NCBI GenBank assembly: GCA_947044365.1
Contig: OX345648.1
Span: forward strand, 219,501-283,500
Source of the DNA: Petrosia ficiformis
Lineage: Eukaryota; Porifera; Demospongiae; Haplosclerida; Petrosiidae
Direction: 5' to 3'
Length of the DNA: 64,000 bases
Shown one piece after another: positions 25,201 through 35,994 of the stretch. The position numbers were made by a program, and so were the translations under genes. The number at the start of each line of letters is the position of its first letter. Within the stretch, counting starts at the first letter, position 1. The notes under the pieces were generated by a model. That model made no database searches. It saw only the letters and a list, made by a program, of their open reading frames with translations, and was not told the DNA's origin.

Positions 25201-28200
25201 ACTCGACCAACTCTACCAACTAAACCCACTCGACCAACTCTACCAACTAAACCCACTCGACCAACTCTACCAACTAAACCCACTCGACCAACTCTACCAA
25301 CTAAACCCACTCGACCAACTCTACCAACTAAACCCACTCAACCAACTCTACCAACTAAACCCACTCGACCAACTCTACCAACTAAACCTACCATAAGGTC
25401 CAAATAATAATAATCCCAAATACTAAAATGATGTGTTTAAGACCACGCCCCTTTTAATTTTATAATAAATACTTGTTTTTGGATGATACATTTTTTTTTG
25501 AAACTTAATTTTTGCATGATTAGTTAGTCACATGATTTAATTATTATAGGTGTGTGCATTGATAAGATAACTATTACAAAAAAAATGTAATAATTAATAG
25601 CTCCCTCTCCCAATAATGTGTGAGGAAGACAGCACACATTAATCTTCTCTCCTCGCATACAAACCCATCTGGACAAGTGGAGTTCGTACACTCAGCAAAA
25701 CATGTAGCTATGTCAATCATTTGATTACCTCAAGTACCAGCAGTTGATCACTACGTGAACGAGACCTGGAATTCGACCTGAAATGGCTTCGTTTCTCACG
25801 TCCACTTAATAGTCTGATTTGCCAAATTACTTATAATATGGTTTTACAACATGTGTTTCATTAAACAGTGAAAGGAGTGTCTTGTCTACATGTATATATA
25901 TCTACTTGTATGGCTAATTCCCAGATAATATATATGTACATACATACATACAAACATATACTCATACATACACACATACATACATACACACATACGTACA
26001 TACATACATACATACATACATACATACATACATACACACATACATCCATACACACACACACATACATACATACATACATACATACATAGTACACACATAC
26101 ATACATACATACATACATATATACATACATACATACATACATACATATTTCACAGGGTAAAGATGTTGATATTGAATTATCTCATCTAGTTGATGATTTA
26201 CCTAGTATATTTGAGGAGGTTATTTCACTAGTTTCATCAATATCTCCCTCAATACAATATTACAAGGTATTTCGTCAGTCTATTAATAACAGGTAAATTA
26301 TATGTACATATTGACTTCCAACAATATTGTTTCAAACTTTTTTCTAGAATTACTGTCCTTATTAGGTTTCTGCAGTAGTTTTGATCAAAAAATGTTGTTT
26401 GCAATTTAGTGTTCTTTTGAAATTCCAATCGGACCATGAACTATAATAGCCTTGGTACTTATTTTTTCACTGGAAAAAACATTTTTCCGAAACTGTTCCT
26501 AGAGTTACATAGTGATGTCCTTATTAGGTTTCTGCAGTAGTTTTGATTAAAAATGTTGTTTGTAGGAACCGTGAGCATTTTAGTGTTCTCTCGAAATTCC
26601 AATCGGACCATGAACTATATATAGCCTTGGTACTTATTTTTTGACTGGAAAAAACATTTTTCCGAAACTGTTCCTAGAGTTACATAGTGATGTCCTTGTT
26701 ATGATTCTGCAGTATTTTTGGTCAAAAATGTTGTTTGTAGGAACCGTGAGCATTTTAGTGTTCTCTCGAAATTCCAATCGGACCATGAACTATATATAGC
26801 CTTGGTACTTATTTTTTGACTGGAAAAAACATTTTTCCGAAACTGTTCCTAGAGTTACATAGTGATGTCCTTATTAGGTTTCTGCAGTAGTTTTGATTAA
26901 AAATGTTGTTTGTAGGAACCGTGAGCATTTTAGTGTTCTCTCGAAATTCCAATCGGACCATGAACTATAGCCTTGGTACTTATTTTTTGACTGGAAAAAA
27001 AATTTTTCCAAAACTGTTCCTAGAGTTACATAATGATGTCCTTGTTATGATTCTGCAGTATTTTTGGTCAAAAATGTTGTTTGTAGGAACCGTGAGCATT
27101 TTAGTGTTCTCTCGAAATTCCAATCGGACCATGAACTATAGCCTTGGTACTTATTTTTTGACTAGAAAAAACATTTTTCCGAAACTGTTCCTAGAGTTAC
27201 ATAGTGATGTCCTTGTTATGATTCTGCAGTATTTTTGGTCAAAAATGTTGTTTGTAGGAACCGTGAGCATTTTAGTGTTCTCTCGAAATTCCAATCGGAC
27301 CATGAACTATAGCCTTGGTACTTATTTTTTGACTAGAAAAAACATTTTTCCGAAACTGTTCCTAGAGTTACATAGTGATGTCCTTGTTATGATTCTGCAG
27401 TATTTTTGGTCAAAAATGTTGTTTGTAGGAACTGTGACCATTTAGTATTCTCTAATAAATGATATAATTATTTATATTTTCAGGAGTGCACCAGATGATA
27501 ATATATTACCATTATTATCATATCTATGTTGCCATGGTAACACCACTGTACATGAATGGAAATATGGAGAACCTCCAAAAGAAATGAAAGTGGGTGTGGC
27601 CTCTAAAATTAATTTTAATTAGCTTGTAATTATTTCAGGAATTAAGGCCTAATGAATATTCAATAACTTCAGAGAATGGTGACACTATTGATTGGGGGGA
27701 TATTGAGAGAGAGGGGGAGATTGATTTTGGTGAAGGAGAAATTGATTTTGATGTAGGACTTGACGAGGTAGACCTCTCTTTGATAACAATAGAGGGAGGC
27801 GGAGAAGAGGCAAACAGAACAACCAATATAGGTACATATATATATCTATATGTATACATACACACATATATACATACATACATACATACATATATATATA
27901 CATGCATACATACATACATATATATATACATGCATACATACATACATATATACATACATACATACATACATACATATGTATATATGTACTTACATACATA
28001 CGTACATAATATAATACGTACATATGTACTTACATACACATATACATACATGCATATATACATACATATTTACGTACATATGTACTTACATATATATATA
28101 CATGCATGCATACATACGTACATATATACTTACATATGTACTTATATACATATATACATACATGCATACCTACATACATATATACATTCATGCATACATA

Positions 28201-28975
28201 CGTACATGTATACGTACATATATACATACATATATACATACATGCGTACATACATTTACAGTCATGCCTAGGAAGAGTTCTTTTCCAACAATACTCGAGG
28301 ATTTTGAGTCTCGTAATGAAATACTGAATGATATAATGGAACTATTAGAGTTCTTAAAACAAAGAGAAGTAGAACTAACATCAGAAGGTTCCGGAGTTCT
28401 ACAAGTAAGTACTCACTTGGCGGAAACCTTACAGGTACATTCCGGAGATGATCTTGTGAAAATGATTGATGGTGTTAAGAAAGTAATGGAAAAACTAACA
28501 GATAAACGAACACAACATCTCTTACTGATACTGGATTCAGAAAGGTAATAATTATAAGCTGTATGAAGAATCCTCCGCCCATCCTCTCCCCCTCCCTCCC
28601 ACCCTTCCTTCCACTCTTCCTCCATCTTAGTTATCTACATCGTCTGTCTTTTCAACTGTCTCGTCAAAATCAACTTAGCCAGTATTATTCTAGACAGATT
28701 GATGAATACATTCACAAAGCTGAAGAAGCAGGTAATCAACAACACATACTTGAACTTCAGTTAGTAGAAATCGTAAAGACTACTAAAGAACTACAAAAAC
28801 AGGTACACACATACACTTAATACAGTGTTTAATACACTATACGAGTATTTATAAGTGGATTAGAGTGTTTGTATATACGGATATTCGTTTATTATTTTAA
28901 CAGGTTGCTGCAGAAATTTCAAAACGATACAAGAATAGACCTGTAAATATAATAGGAGAACTGAATCAATTATAA
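22265..28975 (+). CDS. CDK5RAP3: CDK5RAP3 / C53, UFM1-pathway and ER-phagy protein
   Basis: CDK5RAP3 (C53, LZAP) is a cofactor of the UFM1 E3 ligase with UFL1 and DDRGK1 and a receptor in ribosome-stalling ER-phagy. The start at 22265 gives [20 protein letters not shown] then [10 protein letters not shown], matching the family N-terminus. Later exons give [13 protein letters not shown] and [18 protein letters not shown]. The disordered middle contains [18 protein letters not shown] and IDFDVGL (27690-27760), the region of shuffled ATG8/UFM1-interacting motifs. The C-terminal helical half ends in [20 protein letters not shown], matching the conserved family tail. About 500 residues, the usual size. 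Introns are greatly expanded: 23554-26155 carries a nested gene, and 26296-27483 a satellite array. The stop is 77 bp before the next gene. Confidence 0.95.
22615..22785. repeat. (CTATA)n pentanucleotide array
   Basis: About 33 copies of ctata with five ctgta variants, in a CDK5RAP3 intron. Confidence 0.95.
22975..23195. repeat. (CCAT)n array in CDK5RAP3 intron
   Basis: catccatccatt-type units, stopping about 6 bp before the acceptor TCATAG of the exon starting at about 23198. Confidence 0.9.
23621..23811. mobile_element. Fold-back (MITE-like) inverted repeat
   Basis: Two arms of about 85-90 bp pair imperfectly. The inner arms are gtgtttt-aatgtagca ... tcaataaaggt ... gtttacataatgcac (23656-23712) and their near-complement ending at 23777. 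The outer arms are ttataacacactt (about 23630) and aagtgtgttataa (about 23791-23803). The loop is agccgaagccgagt. There is no coding capacity. The structure fits a non-autonomous fold-back element. No target-site duplication was confirmed. Confidence 0.6.
24161..24168 (+). promoter_or_regulatory. TATA box of the nested gene
   Basis: ctaTAAAAAct lies 45 bp before the start codon of the nested secreted-protein gene. With a start site about 30 bp downstream this leaves a leader of roughly 20 nt. It is the clearest TATA box in the window; the housekeeping genes lack one. Confidence 0.6.
24214..25407 (+). CDS. Secreted repeat protein nested in a CDK5RAP3 intron
   Basis: Single-exon gene of 397 residues, not recognised as a named family. 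It has a signal peptide ([20 protein letters not shown], cleavage likely after SNA). Residues about 27-129 are roughly nine acidic 11-residue repeats, [12 protein letters not shown] 10-cysteine domain follows (about 135-210), with spacing C-x4-C-x5-C-x8-C-x5-C-x10-C then C-x3-C-x5-C-x13-C, resembling two follistatin-like N-terminal modules. The rest is a Thr/Pro tail of TKPTRPTLP units, likely O-glycosylated or extended. A TATA box upstream and AATAAA at 25464 support an independent transcription unit on the host strand. A role in extracellular matrix or skeleton is possible but only inferred from composition. Both repeat regions are nearly perfect at DNA level, so copy number is probably polymorphic. 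Confidence 0.8.
   Translation: MDFKVALLFLGVLLLLEVSNAIRIETGRPDKDEEGKGSGRPDKDEDKGSGRPDKDEDNGFGRPDKDEDKGSGRPDKDEDNGFGRPDKDEDKGSGRPDKDEDNGFGRPDKDEDKGSGRPDKDEDKGSGFPDKTKPRNEYCELIKCDEDKICIERIMKKRCKNKKLCVNMSYKIKPRCVKKSPCEPACGDGEICQVVRNDSKKLETKCREEINVGSGEEPTLSTNPTRPTKPTQPTKPTGPTRPTKPTGPTRPTKPTGPTGPTKPTGPTKPTGPTKPTGPTKPTGPTKPTRPTLPTRPTLPTKPTRPTLPTKPTRPTLPTKPTRPTLPTKPTRPTLPTKPTRPTLPTKPTRPTLPTKPTRPTLPTKPTRPTLPTKPTQPTLPTKPTRPTLPTKPTIRSK
25937..26145. repeat. (CATA)n array at a CDK5RAP3 3' splice site
   Basis: Tetranucleotide run ending about 5 bp before the acceptor TTTCACAG at 26148-26155, in the intron that hosts the nested gene. Confidence 0.9.
26390..27440 (+). repeat. 171-175-bp satellite, about 6 monomers (array A)
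   Basis: The word tgtaggaaccgtgagcattt recurs at 26561, 26736, 26911, 27082 and 27253, with a variant at 27424, giving periods of 175, 175, 171, 171 and 171. A diverged leading monomer starts near 26340. The array lies entirely in one CDK5RAP3 intron. The same satellite, reverse-complemented, forms the larger array at 37899-40966. Because 171 is 57 codons, frames stay open across monomers; this is not evidence for a gene. Confidence 0.95.
27835..28258. repeat. (TACA)n/(TATA)n array filling a CDK5RAP3 intron
   Basis: The intron starts GTACATATATATATC right after exon end CAATATAG and ends TACATTTACAG at the next exon (about 28262). Essentially all of it is tetranucleotide and (TA)n repeat. 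Confidence 0.9.
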
Positions 28976-29052
28976 TTTTAATTAACTTGTATATCCGGTA
29001 TAACAGGAAGTTTATGATTAATTAAATTAATTAATTAAATTTACAAGCAACC

Positions 29053-29754
29053 ATGATATTTCATGCACCTCATCTTCTCTTATCTTTGAGATGGGCAGTT
29101 CCTGCAGTGAGTATTTTTGGAAATGTTACAGCAACTGTTACTATGCTATTCATGATACAACTCCTGACACTACCATTACCAGAAAGATTTGCTTGGAGTA
29201 TCAACAGATCCCTCGTTTCTAAGTACATGAGTCTAATAGGCTTCTTCTATGAAACTTGGTCTGGAGTTGAGGTATAATCACATGACTTGATAGTGGTGTA
29301 TCACATGATCTGACCTGTTTTTTTTAATGGTAGTTTTGTTATTATGGTGATCCTTATCCACTGAAGCCAGAAAATGTATTGTATCTTAGCAACCATCAAT
29401 GTACAGGTATATATAGTCCATATTGTCATCACAATTTAATTATACTACTCCAACGAGCAACTACTATATTGTGTAATTACGTTGCTTAGCTCCCAGGATT
29501 CATCCTCCATCTTTAATCGATCTATGTAGTATATATGTCCTAGTTTATCTTCACCTATCTTTCCTCCATCAATCTATTAATATCATATTCAGTTGATTGG
29601 GTGATAGCTGATACTTTATGTATTAAACAGTCCGGTTATGGAGGGAGAGTTCGTTATATGATGAAGAGCACTTTGAAATATGTACCAATATTTGGTTGGC
29701 AGCTCGGATATGTTAGTTATTGTATTATATCGTATATGTACGTACGTACGTACG

Positions 29755-29788
<34 letters not shown>

Positions 29789-31115
29789 TATATGTACAAT
29801 GTATGTGTGTAAGTATGTATGTACAATGTATGTGTATGTATGTATGTATTTATAGAGAGGGAGTATATATTTGAAACGGAATAGGACTCAGGATCAAACA
29901 TGGTTGATTGAGTAAGTTCCATCTTTATAAAGTAATTTCGCACAATTATTTTAATTTATTCAGAAAATTGATGTGGTTTCAAAGAAAAAACATTCCAGTA
30001 AGTAATATTATCAATCAGTGAGTGTACATACTTTCATCTATCTATCTATCTATCTATCTAAAGATCTGGATGGTTTTATTTCCAGAGGGTACAAGGTTTA
30101 ATCCAGATCGTGTAAAACAGATTGAACGTAGTTGGTCTTACGCAGAGACTGAAGGACTTGAAAAGTTTCATAATGTTTTAGTACCTCATACGAAAGGTTT
30201 CGAGGTAAGGGGTGTGTCCCAATTTAATTATTATTAATTGTTTTTAATAGATTACAATAGATTCATTAAGGCAATATTTGGATGCTGTATATGATATAAC
30301 AATAATATATGAGGGAAGAGAGGGGAAAAGATTATGTTCCTCATCTCTACCAACACTCTTTAGTAAGATAATAAGACTATTTGTTAACTCTGTTTTTCAT
30401 CTATCCATCTATCTATCTATCTATCTATCTATCTATTCATATATTTATCTGTCCATATGGGTACTAATGTCAGTCATTTGTAAAATAATAATAAATTTGA
30501 TGAAATACTGATCTTTAAACTCTCACAATTCAATTATTTTGTACAGGAAGCTAACTAGATTAGGTGTCCAGGTGAAGCCGTAGTAGCTCTTCCCTGGATA
30601 CTGAATTTAGTTAGCTTACTACACAAAATGACTGAATAACGAGATTTGGAAGATAGGTATTTCAACACTTCACAAGTGACTGAAGTTCTTATTCCATATA
30701 ATATTATAGTGACATATCTATCTACTTTGCAGGTTTCTATTCCGGAAAATGTCGTAAAGTTCATGTTCATTTTCGACGAGTACCAATCTGTGACATACCA
30801 ACAGACAAAGAAGGACAGAAACAATGGATGTACGACTCATTTAGAAGAAAAGAAAAGTAAATTCACTGTCTATCTGTCTTTCTATTAACTAACTACTCCA
30901 TTTCTTTTAGATTGATTGAGGGATTCTATGAAAGTGGGCAAATATCATCCCCTCAGTATTCCCTGCCTCTCCCTCTGTCATACACACTGTTACCAACTGT
31001 AGTATATTTGACAATGCTTGGTGTCGTCATGGCAACGAAACAGGGACCAAAATGGTGGCTCGGTAGTACAGTACTGTTTACTATATTAGGACTGATTATA
31101 GCTCGTCGTTATTAA
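29053..31115 (+). CDS. AGPAT5: Lysophosphatidic acid acyltransferase, AGPAT5 type
   Basis: Transfers an acyl chain to lysophosphatidic acid to make phosphatidic acid, at ER or mitochondrial membranes. Exon 1 (29053-29271) has hydrophobic segments (VSIFGNVTATVTMLFMIQLL). The catalytic HX4D motif NHQCTVDW is split by an intron at 29407-29592. The acceptor-binding motif is VLFPEGTRFNPD (about 30070-30105). It continues GLEKFHNVLVPHTKGFE and YLDAVYDITIIYEG. A junction after LPTLF (A|GT making Ser) restores CRKVHVHFRRVPICDIP, the AGPAT5-type C-terminal block. The last exon ends in two hydrophobic helices and ARRY. About 365 residues, as in the family. The start is 77 bp after the CDK5RAP3 stop on the same strand. 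The stop is 105 bp from the convergent PRIM1 stop. Confidence 0.93.
29740..29853. repeat. (GTAC)/(TATG)n array in AGPAT5 intron
   Basis: gtacgtacgtac followed by tatgtatg units, ending at the acceptor ATTTATAG of the exon beginning GAGGGAGTATATAT (about 29856). Confidence 0.85.
30549..30618. repeat. About 70-bp hairpin in AGPAT5 intron
   Basis: Arms aagctaacta ... gtccagg and its imperfect complement cctggatac ... ttagttagctt flank gaagccgtagtagctc. Possible remnant of a small fold-back element. Confidence 0.55.
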
Positions 31116-31220
31116 GTATCGAAATATCATTAGCCCCTCTTTTAATTAATTATTAATTAATGAATTTTAAGTTTGGCTGAGAAATTACATGCTATATAAA
31201 TAATGTTGATATCTTTATTA

Positions 31221-31530
31221 TTAGAAATCAAGTTCCCCTCCTGTAATTAAAACAATAATTATAATTAAATTATAAGCCCCTGATCCTTAATTAATTACAT
31301 ACAAAGATCATATGACCTTTGACCTTAGAGTATATTATTTATAATACCTGTGGCATCTCTTCTCTCTAGTGACAAAGATTTCTTAAGTCTTCGAATAAAT
31401 TTGTCAAAATATTCCATATGAGTAGCAAGTGATGTGTGCTTGTAACCTATGAATAAATGTATGTGTGTATGTATGTATGTACATATGTACGTATGTATGT
31501 ATGTACATATGTACATATGTATGTATGTAC

Positions 31531-31563
<33 letters not shown>

Positions 31564-31600
31564 TGTATGTATGTATGTGTGTATGTATGTATGTATGTAC

Positions 31601-31633
<33 letters not shown>

Positions 31634-33653
31634 TGTATGTATGTATGTGTGTATGTATGTATCTATCTATCTATTTGTATGTATGTATATACATGTACCT
31701 TTCTTGTCTGTACTGTTAATTCCATTTCTTTCAAATTCAATACATACTTGGCTAACAGTGGGTACTTGAAATGGATCAAACTCATCGATATTATTTATAT
31801 CAATAGGAACACACAATCTCCCTATTATTACATAGATAGATAGAGAGATAGATAGATAGATAGATAGATAGATGGATGGAAAGATAGATAGATAGATGGA
31901 TAGATGAAGAGATATTACCTGTCTTGGGATGTACACATAATGGACTCTTCAATAAATGATTAATCCCTTTGGTAACATTGACATCAAGACGTGGATATGA
32001 ATACTGTAATCTCATCTCTTCAATCAAACACGGATATTTATCCTACATCATACCACACCCATTTAATGAGAAGTCTAATCTAATCATATTGTATCACATA
32101 CCATCTTTTTCTTTCTGATTTCATTCTCTATTCTTCCCCATCTTTGCCAAGATGATTTCATCTTATTTTCACTAAATTCTTGATCCAACTCTTCTCTTAA
32201 TGACCTGAATATTAATATGTATGTACATATATTTGTAAATACATACATAGTCATGTACACACACACGTACATATGTAGTATGTATATATACATATAACAT
32301 TACCTCAATGGTATTAATTGTAAGACTTTTCTCCATTGTTCCTGAGTTTCTAAATATCCTTGCTCATTTACAATATCTTGAAAATATTCATTAATTATTT
32401 CCACCGAAGCCCTAAAATATCAATCAACGAAAACTAATAGAAATATATATACATGACCACACCCACATAATAGAGGGATGAATTGGTTTTTTCAAGTTCA
32501 CTTTCCTCACTTGCTGTTCTCCACCCTACAATATCATCAATACAACCACACCCATTTAAACCACACCCCCTAATTATACCTTAATTAAAGTGAGATACTC
32601 AGCAATGGCTATCCGAGCTTCTTGAGAAAGGTCTCGGGCTTTTGTGTCACAGACCCAACAATGCACTCCACGACGTCCACTATATATCCACAATAAATGA
32701 TTAAAACCAAAATCCTCTGGAAATTAATAATAATAATAATTAATTAAGTGTGTGGGCGTGAGTCAATACCTCTAAGAGCCCTATCAAGTATCTTTACAGC
32801 TATTGTCATGAAGGTCCAACATTTGATACAAATATTAGCATCACTTGAAAATGAATAGATAGATAGGTAGATGATTGAATGGGTAGATGAATCAAAAGAT
32901 GAAAGGAGGGATAGATGAATTGTGGATGGATGGATGGATAGATAGATGAATAAATGGATGTATGAATGAACTGAGAGATGAATGGATAAATGGATGAATG
33001 AATGGATGGATAGATAGATGAGAATAGATAGATAGATGCTAACCTACAACAAGTTCTAATATCATCATAATCAGTCATATCGATATCAAATACAAGCTCT
33101 TTTCTCTCAGCTTTGAAGTTACCTGGCATCACTCTAGTATGATCCCTTGGCTACGTGTAGGTTTATACGTACATAAGAACATGCACATATATGTATATAT
33201 ATATAAGTACATATATATACATATTAATTATACATGTATGTTTATAATATTCTTACATATATTGGTAGTATATATGTAATTGTACCTTGTGGCTAAATAT
33301 AGCACCAATATCTATCTTTACGGGTTTCGTTTTCTTGATTCCTTCTTCCATTTGTTCTCTTGTATCGTAAGATTGATATCGTACGTATATATCATTCTCC
33401 AGAGTGAAGGAAAACTCACGATTTGAGAAGCTCTCAGCATCTGACACATGAAAAAATAAATAATTAATTAATGAAGATGGGGTGCAACCCACGTCTTTCC
33501 TTTCCCCTTACCATAACACAACCAATCATAATACATCTGATATGGAAATAAACGGGTATAATATATCCTTAATAAATCTGGTAATTGATTTCGGTCATAT
33601 TCCGGACTAAATAAAGACTGATTAGTTTCCATTACCTCCTCTTTCACATCCAT
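31221..33653 (-). CDS. PRIM1: DNA primase small (catalytic) subunit
   Basis: Synthesises RNA primers with PRIM2 and DNA polymerase alpha. The start (33653) reads [16 protein letters not shown] then [16 protein letters not shown]. The following exons give [31 protein letters not shown], and the catalytic block [18 protein letters not shown] with metal-binding aspartates and the start of the zinc site (CC...ICIKCW). Next come [33 protein letters not shown] and [22 protein letters not shown]. The last junction gives RDATGGELDF then TAA at 31221-31223, matching the family's short acidic-aromatic end better than reading through. AATAAA overlaps the stop. About 420 residues as usual. It shares a 52-bp promoter with PCTP. 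Confidence 0.95.
31455..31690. repeat. (TATG)n array in PRIM1 intron
   Basis: gtatgtatgtac units with GATA-type variants at the right end, between the C-terminal PRIM1 exons. A (GATA)n tract at 31830-31912 lies in the neighbouring intron and a (GGAT/GATA)n tract at 32850-33035 in another. Confidence 0.85.
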
Positions 33654-33705
33654 CTCGTATTTTCCCGGTAATATCTTCTGCGCATGCGCAGTTGCCTAGA
33701 AAAAC
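33654..33705. promoter_or_regulatory. 52-bp divergent PRIM1 / PCTP promoter with NRF-1 palindrome
   Basis: TGCGCATGCGCA at 33679-33690 is a perfect 12-bp palindrome matching the NRF-1 consensus YGCGCAYGCGCR. TTTTCCCGG at 33660-33668 is a partial E2F-like word on the PRIM1 side. Such GC-rich sequence stands out in this AT-rich window. Both genes must initiate within or around these 52 bp. Confidence 0.65.
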
Positions 33706-35848
33706 ATGGCTACTCCTCCACCAGAAGCAGGAATACATTCCAAACCAACAGGTCTTTTTACTGATGATGACTTCCTAAATGCAGCTAAGCAAGTACAGAA
33801 CCCAGATCTTCAAGGATGGGAATTTTTTGTTGAATCCATGGGAGTAAAGATGTATAGAAAATACTCCGAAGTGAGTTTGGAAAGGGTTAAAAATTAAATC
33901 ATTGATTCTTTTTTTTTCAGGTATCTCAACTGTATGAATATAAGACGCATGGGATTATGGATGATTTGGATCCTGAAATATGTGCAATGGTATATTTAGA
34001 CTGGCAATATCGTAAGAAATGGGATTCCTATGTACTAGGTAATGGTGTATTAGTACATGCATATATGTGTGTGTATGTTGAGTAAGAAACAATAGAGTGA
34101 GGCAGTGTTTTTGATAAGCTCATATGGTGCACCATTGGCCCAAAGAGCTTCTTATTTGGCACTGCACAGTTCTTTCTTTGGGCCAGTGGTGCAGTTAATT
34201 ATGATTATATTATCACTAACAGCATTAACTCTTATTTAATTGGCTCAAGATGTATTCTCAATGGCGCACACACTAACCATTTTTGAGCCAATTTGGCCCA
34301 AGCTTCAAAACATATCAAAAACTCTGGAGTGATTGATATATTGTGTAAGTGTTGTAAATTATATACAGTATACCGGTATATAAACACATACACATATATG
34401 AGAGAGTACTGTAGTAGTCCAGAGAGTGTGGTAGTACTTTTTATATGTAATGACGATTATTATAATAATTATAATATTTTAATATTCAATAATGTATAAA
34501 TATAATTAATACTCCTGTAGATTTACATCCTATCAAAGATGAAGTTAATGGCAATGAAGGAATATACTGGGGTGTGGATTATCCATGGCCATTATATGAT
34601 CGTGATGTATCCACAGATAATAAATCAACCTAAAGGGAATCCCTCTATTTCAACTCTCCCTGAAATGAGGACTTCACTTGAGAGCATTCCTCTAATCAGA
34701 GATTGCTATATTTATACCGACAGTGTTTGAAATAGAGATACAATGAAATCCCTCTATTCCAGACAAATATAAGTGTCCTGATTACAGGGGTGTCCTCATT
34801 TCAGGGCTGAGTCTATATTATAAAGCACAGCTTGGGACATTTGTAAGTGTCCTTAATACAGGGGTGTCCTCAAAAGAAGGATTTCGCTGTATTCCTGTGT
34901 GTATGTACAAGTATATCACTAATAGATGCCTTGACTATGTTTATAGTATACTTTTATAAGAGAAGGAAGGATGATGAAGGTAGATGGAGAGAGAACTTGG
35001 GTTGTTTTATCTCGGAGTCAACCTTTCTCTAATTGTCCAGAAAAAAGTGGTCTTGTTAGAGTTGATGATTTCTTACAAAGTTGTGCTATGCAGAGTGATG
35101 GAAAAGTAGGAGCTAAAGGTGTGTATGTATCTATGTATGTATCTATGTATGGTATGTATCTATGTATGCATGTATGTATGTATCTATGTATGTATGTATG
35201 TATGTACATATGTATGTATGTATGTATATATGTATCTATGTATGTATGTATGTATGTATGTATGTATGTATGTACATATGTATGTATGTATGTATATATG
35301 TATCTATGTATGTATGTATGTATGTACATGTATATATGTATGTATCTATGTATCTATGTATATATGCATGCATGTATGTATGTATGCATGTATGTATGTA
35401 TGTATGTATGTATGTATGATTGTATGTATGTATGTATTTGACTTTATATACTAATCCATTCATCTATCTATCTATCTACGTATCTATCTATCTATCTATC
35501 TATGTATCTATATACCTATCTATCTATTTATGTATCTATGTATGTATGTATCTATCTATCTATCTATCTATCTATCCATCTATATCCAGCATTCATGCAT
35601 TATTATGATAATCCTAAAGGAAGTATTCCAACATGGCTTATAAATTGGGCTTGTAAGGTGATTAAATTAGTCATGTACTATTCTACCACTCGTCCATTGT
35701 TCTTTATCCTATCCATTAGACAGGTGTACCCCATTTTTTGAGTACGATGCACACAGCTGTTCTTGGTTATAAAGATTATCTCAAAGATGAAGGTAAAGAA
35801 CATTTCATGGAAGAAGCAAGAAAGTTTTGGACTGTAAATGAGAGCTAG
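33706..35848 (+). CDS. PCTP: Phosphatidylcholine transfer protein (START domain)
   Basis: START-domain protein that carries phosphatidylcholine between membranes. The start (33706) reads MATPPPEAGIHSKPTGLFTD then GWEFFVESMGVKMYRKYSE, the first START strand. Later exons give IMDDLDPEICAMVYLDWQYR, KKWDSYVL, YWGVDYPWPLYDRD, RTWVVLSRSQPFSNCPEKSG, VRVDDFLQSCAMQSDGK, FMHYYDNPKGSIPTWLINWA and CKTGVPHFLSTMHTAV. The C-terminal helix ends GKEHFMEEARKFWTVNES at 35848. The exon order and the PKGSIPTWLINWACK block fit PCTP/STARD2. About 230 residues, family size. Its introns hold a hairpin, a transposon-like remnant and a large (TATG)n tract. Confidence 0.93.
34115..34196. repeat. Imperfect hairpin in PCTP intron
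   Basis: tggtgcaccattggcccaaag (34125-34145) pairs with ctttgggccagtggtgcag (34176-34194). Related tggcccaa words recur downstream at about 34291. Possibly a degraded fold-back element. Confidence 0.5.
34625..34895. mobile_element. Possible DNA-transposon remnant in PCTP intron
   Basis: The phrase aagtgtcct(g/t)a(t)tacaggggtgtcctc occurs twice (about 34770-34798 and 34845-34873), with ccctctatttcaactctccc and aatccctctattccagac nearby. Phrases of the type tacaggggtgtcc are typical of terminal regions of DNA elements in invertebrate genomes, by general resemblance only. No transposase and no clear target-site duplication. Confidence 0.3.
35118..35587. repeat. (TATG)n then (CTAT)n array filling a PCTP intron
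   Basis: The intron begins GTGTGTATGTATCTATG directly after exon end GGAGCTAAAG (about 35119). It is tetranucleotide repeat throughout, switching from TATG to CTAT units at about 35460, and ends CTATATCCAG at the next exon. Confidence 0.95.
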
Positions 35849-35994
35849 ATAAATTATAAATAGTTATTAATTTTTATTTATTATAATTATTATATATAAT
35901 ATAATTATATAAGTTAGTAAACTATTTTAATTAAATTTTATTCATTAAAAATTCCGCCTCTTTTTTTATGTAACTATTAGTTACTAATAAACAA

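Noticed and set aside
26903..27445. Open frame of 180 codons with 57-residue repeats, and similar ones in 38433-40640
   Set aside because: The satellite period of 171 bp is a multiple of 3, so frames stay open across monomers. Frames break at 175-bp monomers and in many copies, and there is no start context or family match.
30278..30511. Direct read-through of the AGPAT5 exon after LPTLF
   Set aside because: It runs into a (CTAT)n tract, whereas splicing A|GT to 30732 restores the AGPAT5 C-terminal block in frame.
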